Source: Phascolarctobacterium sp. (GTDB lineage Bacteria > Bacillota > Negativicutes > Acidaminococcales > Acidaminococcaceae). From it: a stretch of DNA of 6,107 nucleotides. A program made the position numbers and the translations under genes. Of this stretch, positions 5,950-6,107 are shown piece by piece (the first letter of the stretch is position 1; each line of letters begins with the position of its first letter). The notes beneath the pieces are model-generated. The model was not told the origin of the DNA. It searched no databases and worked only from the letters and a program-made list of their open reading frames with translations. The stretch spans positions 1 through 6,107 of the forward strand of contig QAMT01000018.1 of NCBI GenBank assembly GCA_003150755.1, written 5' to 3'.

Positions 5950-6107
5950 TGAGTATCTGTAGAGGAATTGCCGGCAGGAGAGGGAAGAATCCTGTCGGTA
6001 TTTTTATCCACAACGGGGCAGACAGCCAGAACGCAACATCGGAATACTATAAAAACTACTTGCAGAGAGCGAACTTGGAGAATGGATTTGCGCATTATTA
6101 TGTTTGC
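5949..6107 (+). CDS. N-acetylmuramoyl-L-alanine amidase-type endolysin (3' end missing)
   Basis: The first 53 codons are present and the frame runs off the window end. The start ATG 5949 overlaps the preceding stop, with AGGAGG at 5933-5938 ten bases upstream. The visible sequence shows a GIAGRRGKNPVGIFIHN segment in which His21 is the likely first zinc ligand of an Amidase_2 (PGRP-like) domain. It is followed by DSQNATSEYYKNYL and then NGFAHYYV (46-52), as in amidases of phages of Clostridia. The enzyme would cut the amide bond between N-acetylmuramic acid and L-alanine in peptidoglycan once the holin opens the membrane. The remaining zinc ligands, any cell-wall-binding domain and the true length lie beyond the window. 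No signal peptide is seen, which fits holin-dependent export. Confidence 0.82.
   Translation, partial: MSICRGIAGRRGKNPVGIFIHNGADSQNATSEYYKNYLQRANLENGFAHYYVC

Overview
The window looks like the distal late region of a tailed phage or prophage (siphovirus-like) of a low-to-mid GC Gram-positive host. Strong purine-rich ribosome binding sites (AGGAGG-type), densely packed same-strand genes and the protein families present suggest a Clostridia host, most likely a Lachnospiraceae-type gut bacterium. The species cannot be fixed from sequence alone. All convincing genes are on the + strand.

Layout. (1) Positions 3-1760 hold the 3' part of a modular tail or receptor-binding protein. It has two tandem copies of a Tyr/Trp-rich module joined by collagen-like Gly-X-Y linkers, then a Trp-rich module, a stem, and a C-terminal tip. 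(2) Positions 1788-2108 encode a small beta-rich structural protein of unknown role. Its stop overlaps (ATGA) the start of (3), a 766-residue baseplate or tail-fibre protein at 2105-4405. That protein has a BppU-like N-terminus, an alanine-rich coiled coil, and a C-terminal SGNH-hydrolase domain with all four signature residues. (4) Positions 4406-4504 carry no clear gene, but contain an almost full-length Shine-Dalgarno match that lacks a well-spaced start codon. (5) The lysis cassette begins with an XhlA-type membrane protein (4505-4786) and a three-helix holin (4799-5092). (6) A HicA-HicB toxin-antitoxin pair (5171-5798) follows. It has its own perfect consensus promoter, a likely operator inside that promoter, and its own intrinsic terminator. 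(7) Then come a perfect 14-bp palindrome, a 28-codon acidic ORF (5863-5949), and the first 53 codons of an N-acetylmuramoyl-L-alanine amidase-type endolysin, cut by the window end.

How it works together. The first genes should build the host-recognition end of the virion, with the SGNH domain possibly trimming acyl groups from host surface glycans. XhlA, holin and amidase form the lysis module. The hicAB pair is arranged as a moron-like insertion: an independently transcribed unit placed between holin and endolysin. It could be expressed in the lysogen, while its terminator keeps that transcription out of the endolysin. This arrangement, the CACGTG-pair operator and the regulatory-looking DNA between hicB and the amidase are the most notable points. 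I see no sign of a wholly new system. No tRNA, CRISPR array, transposase or attachment site was found.
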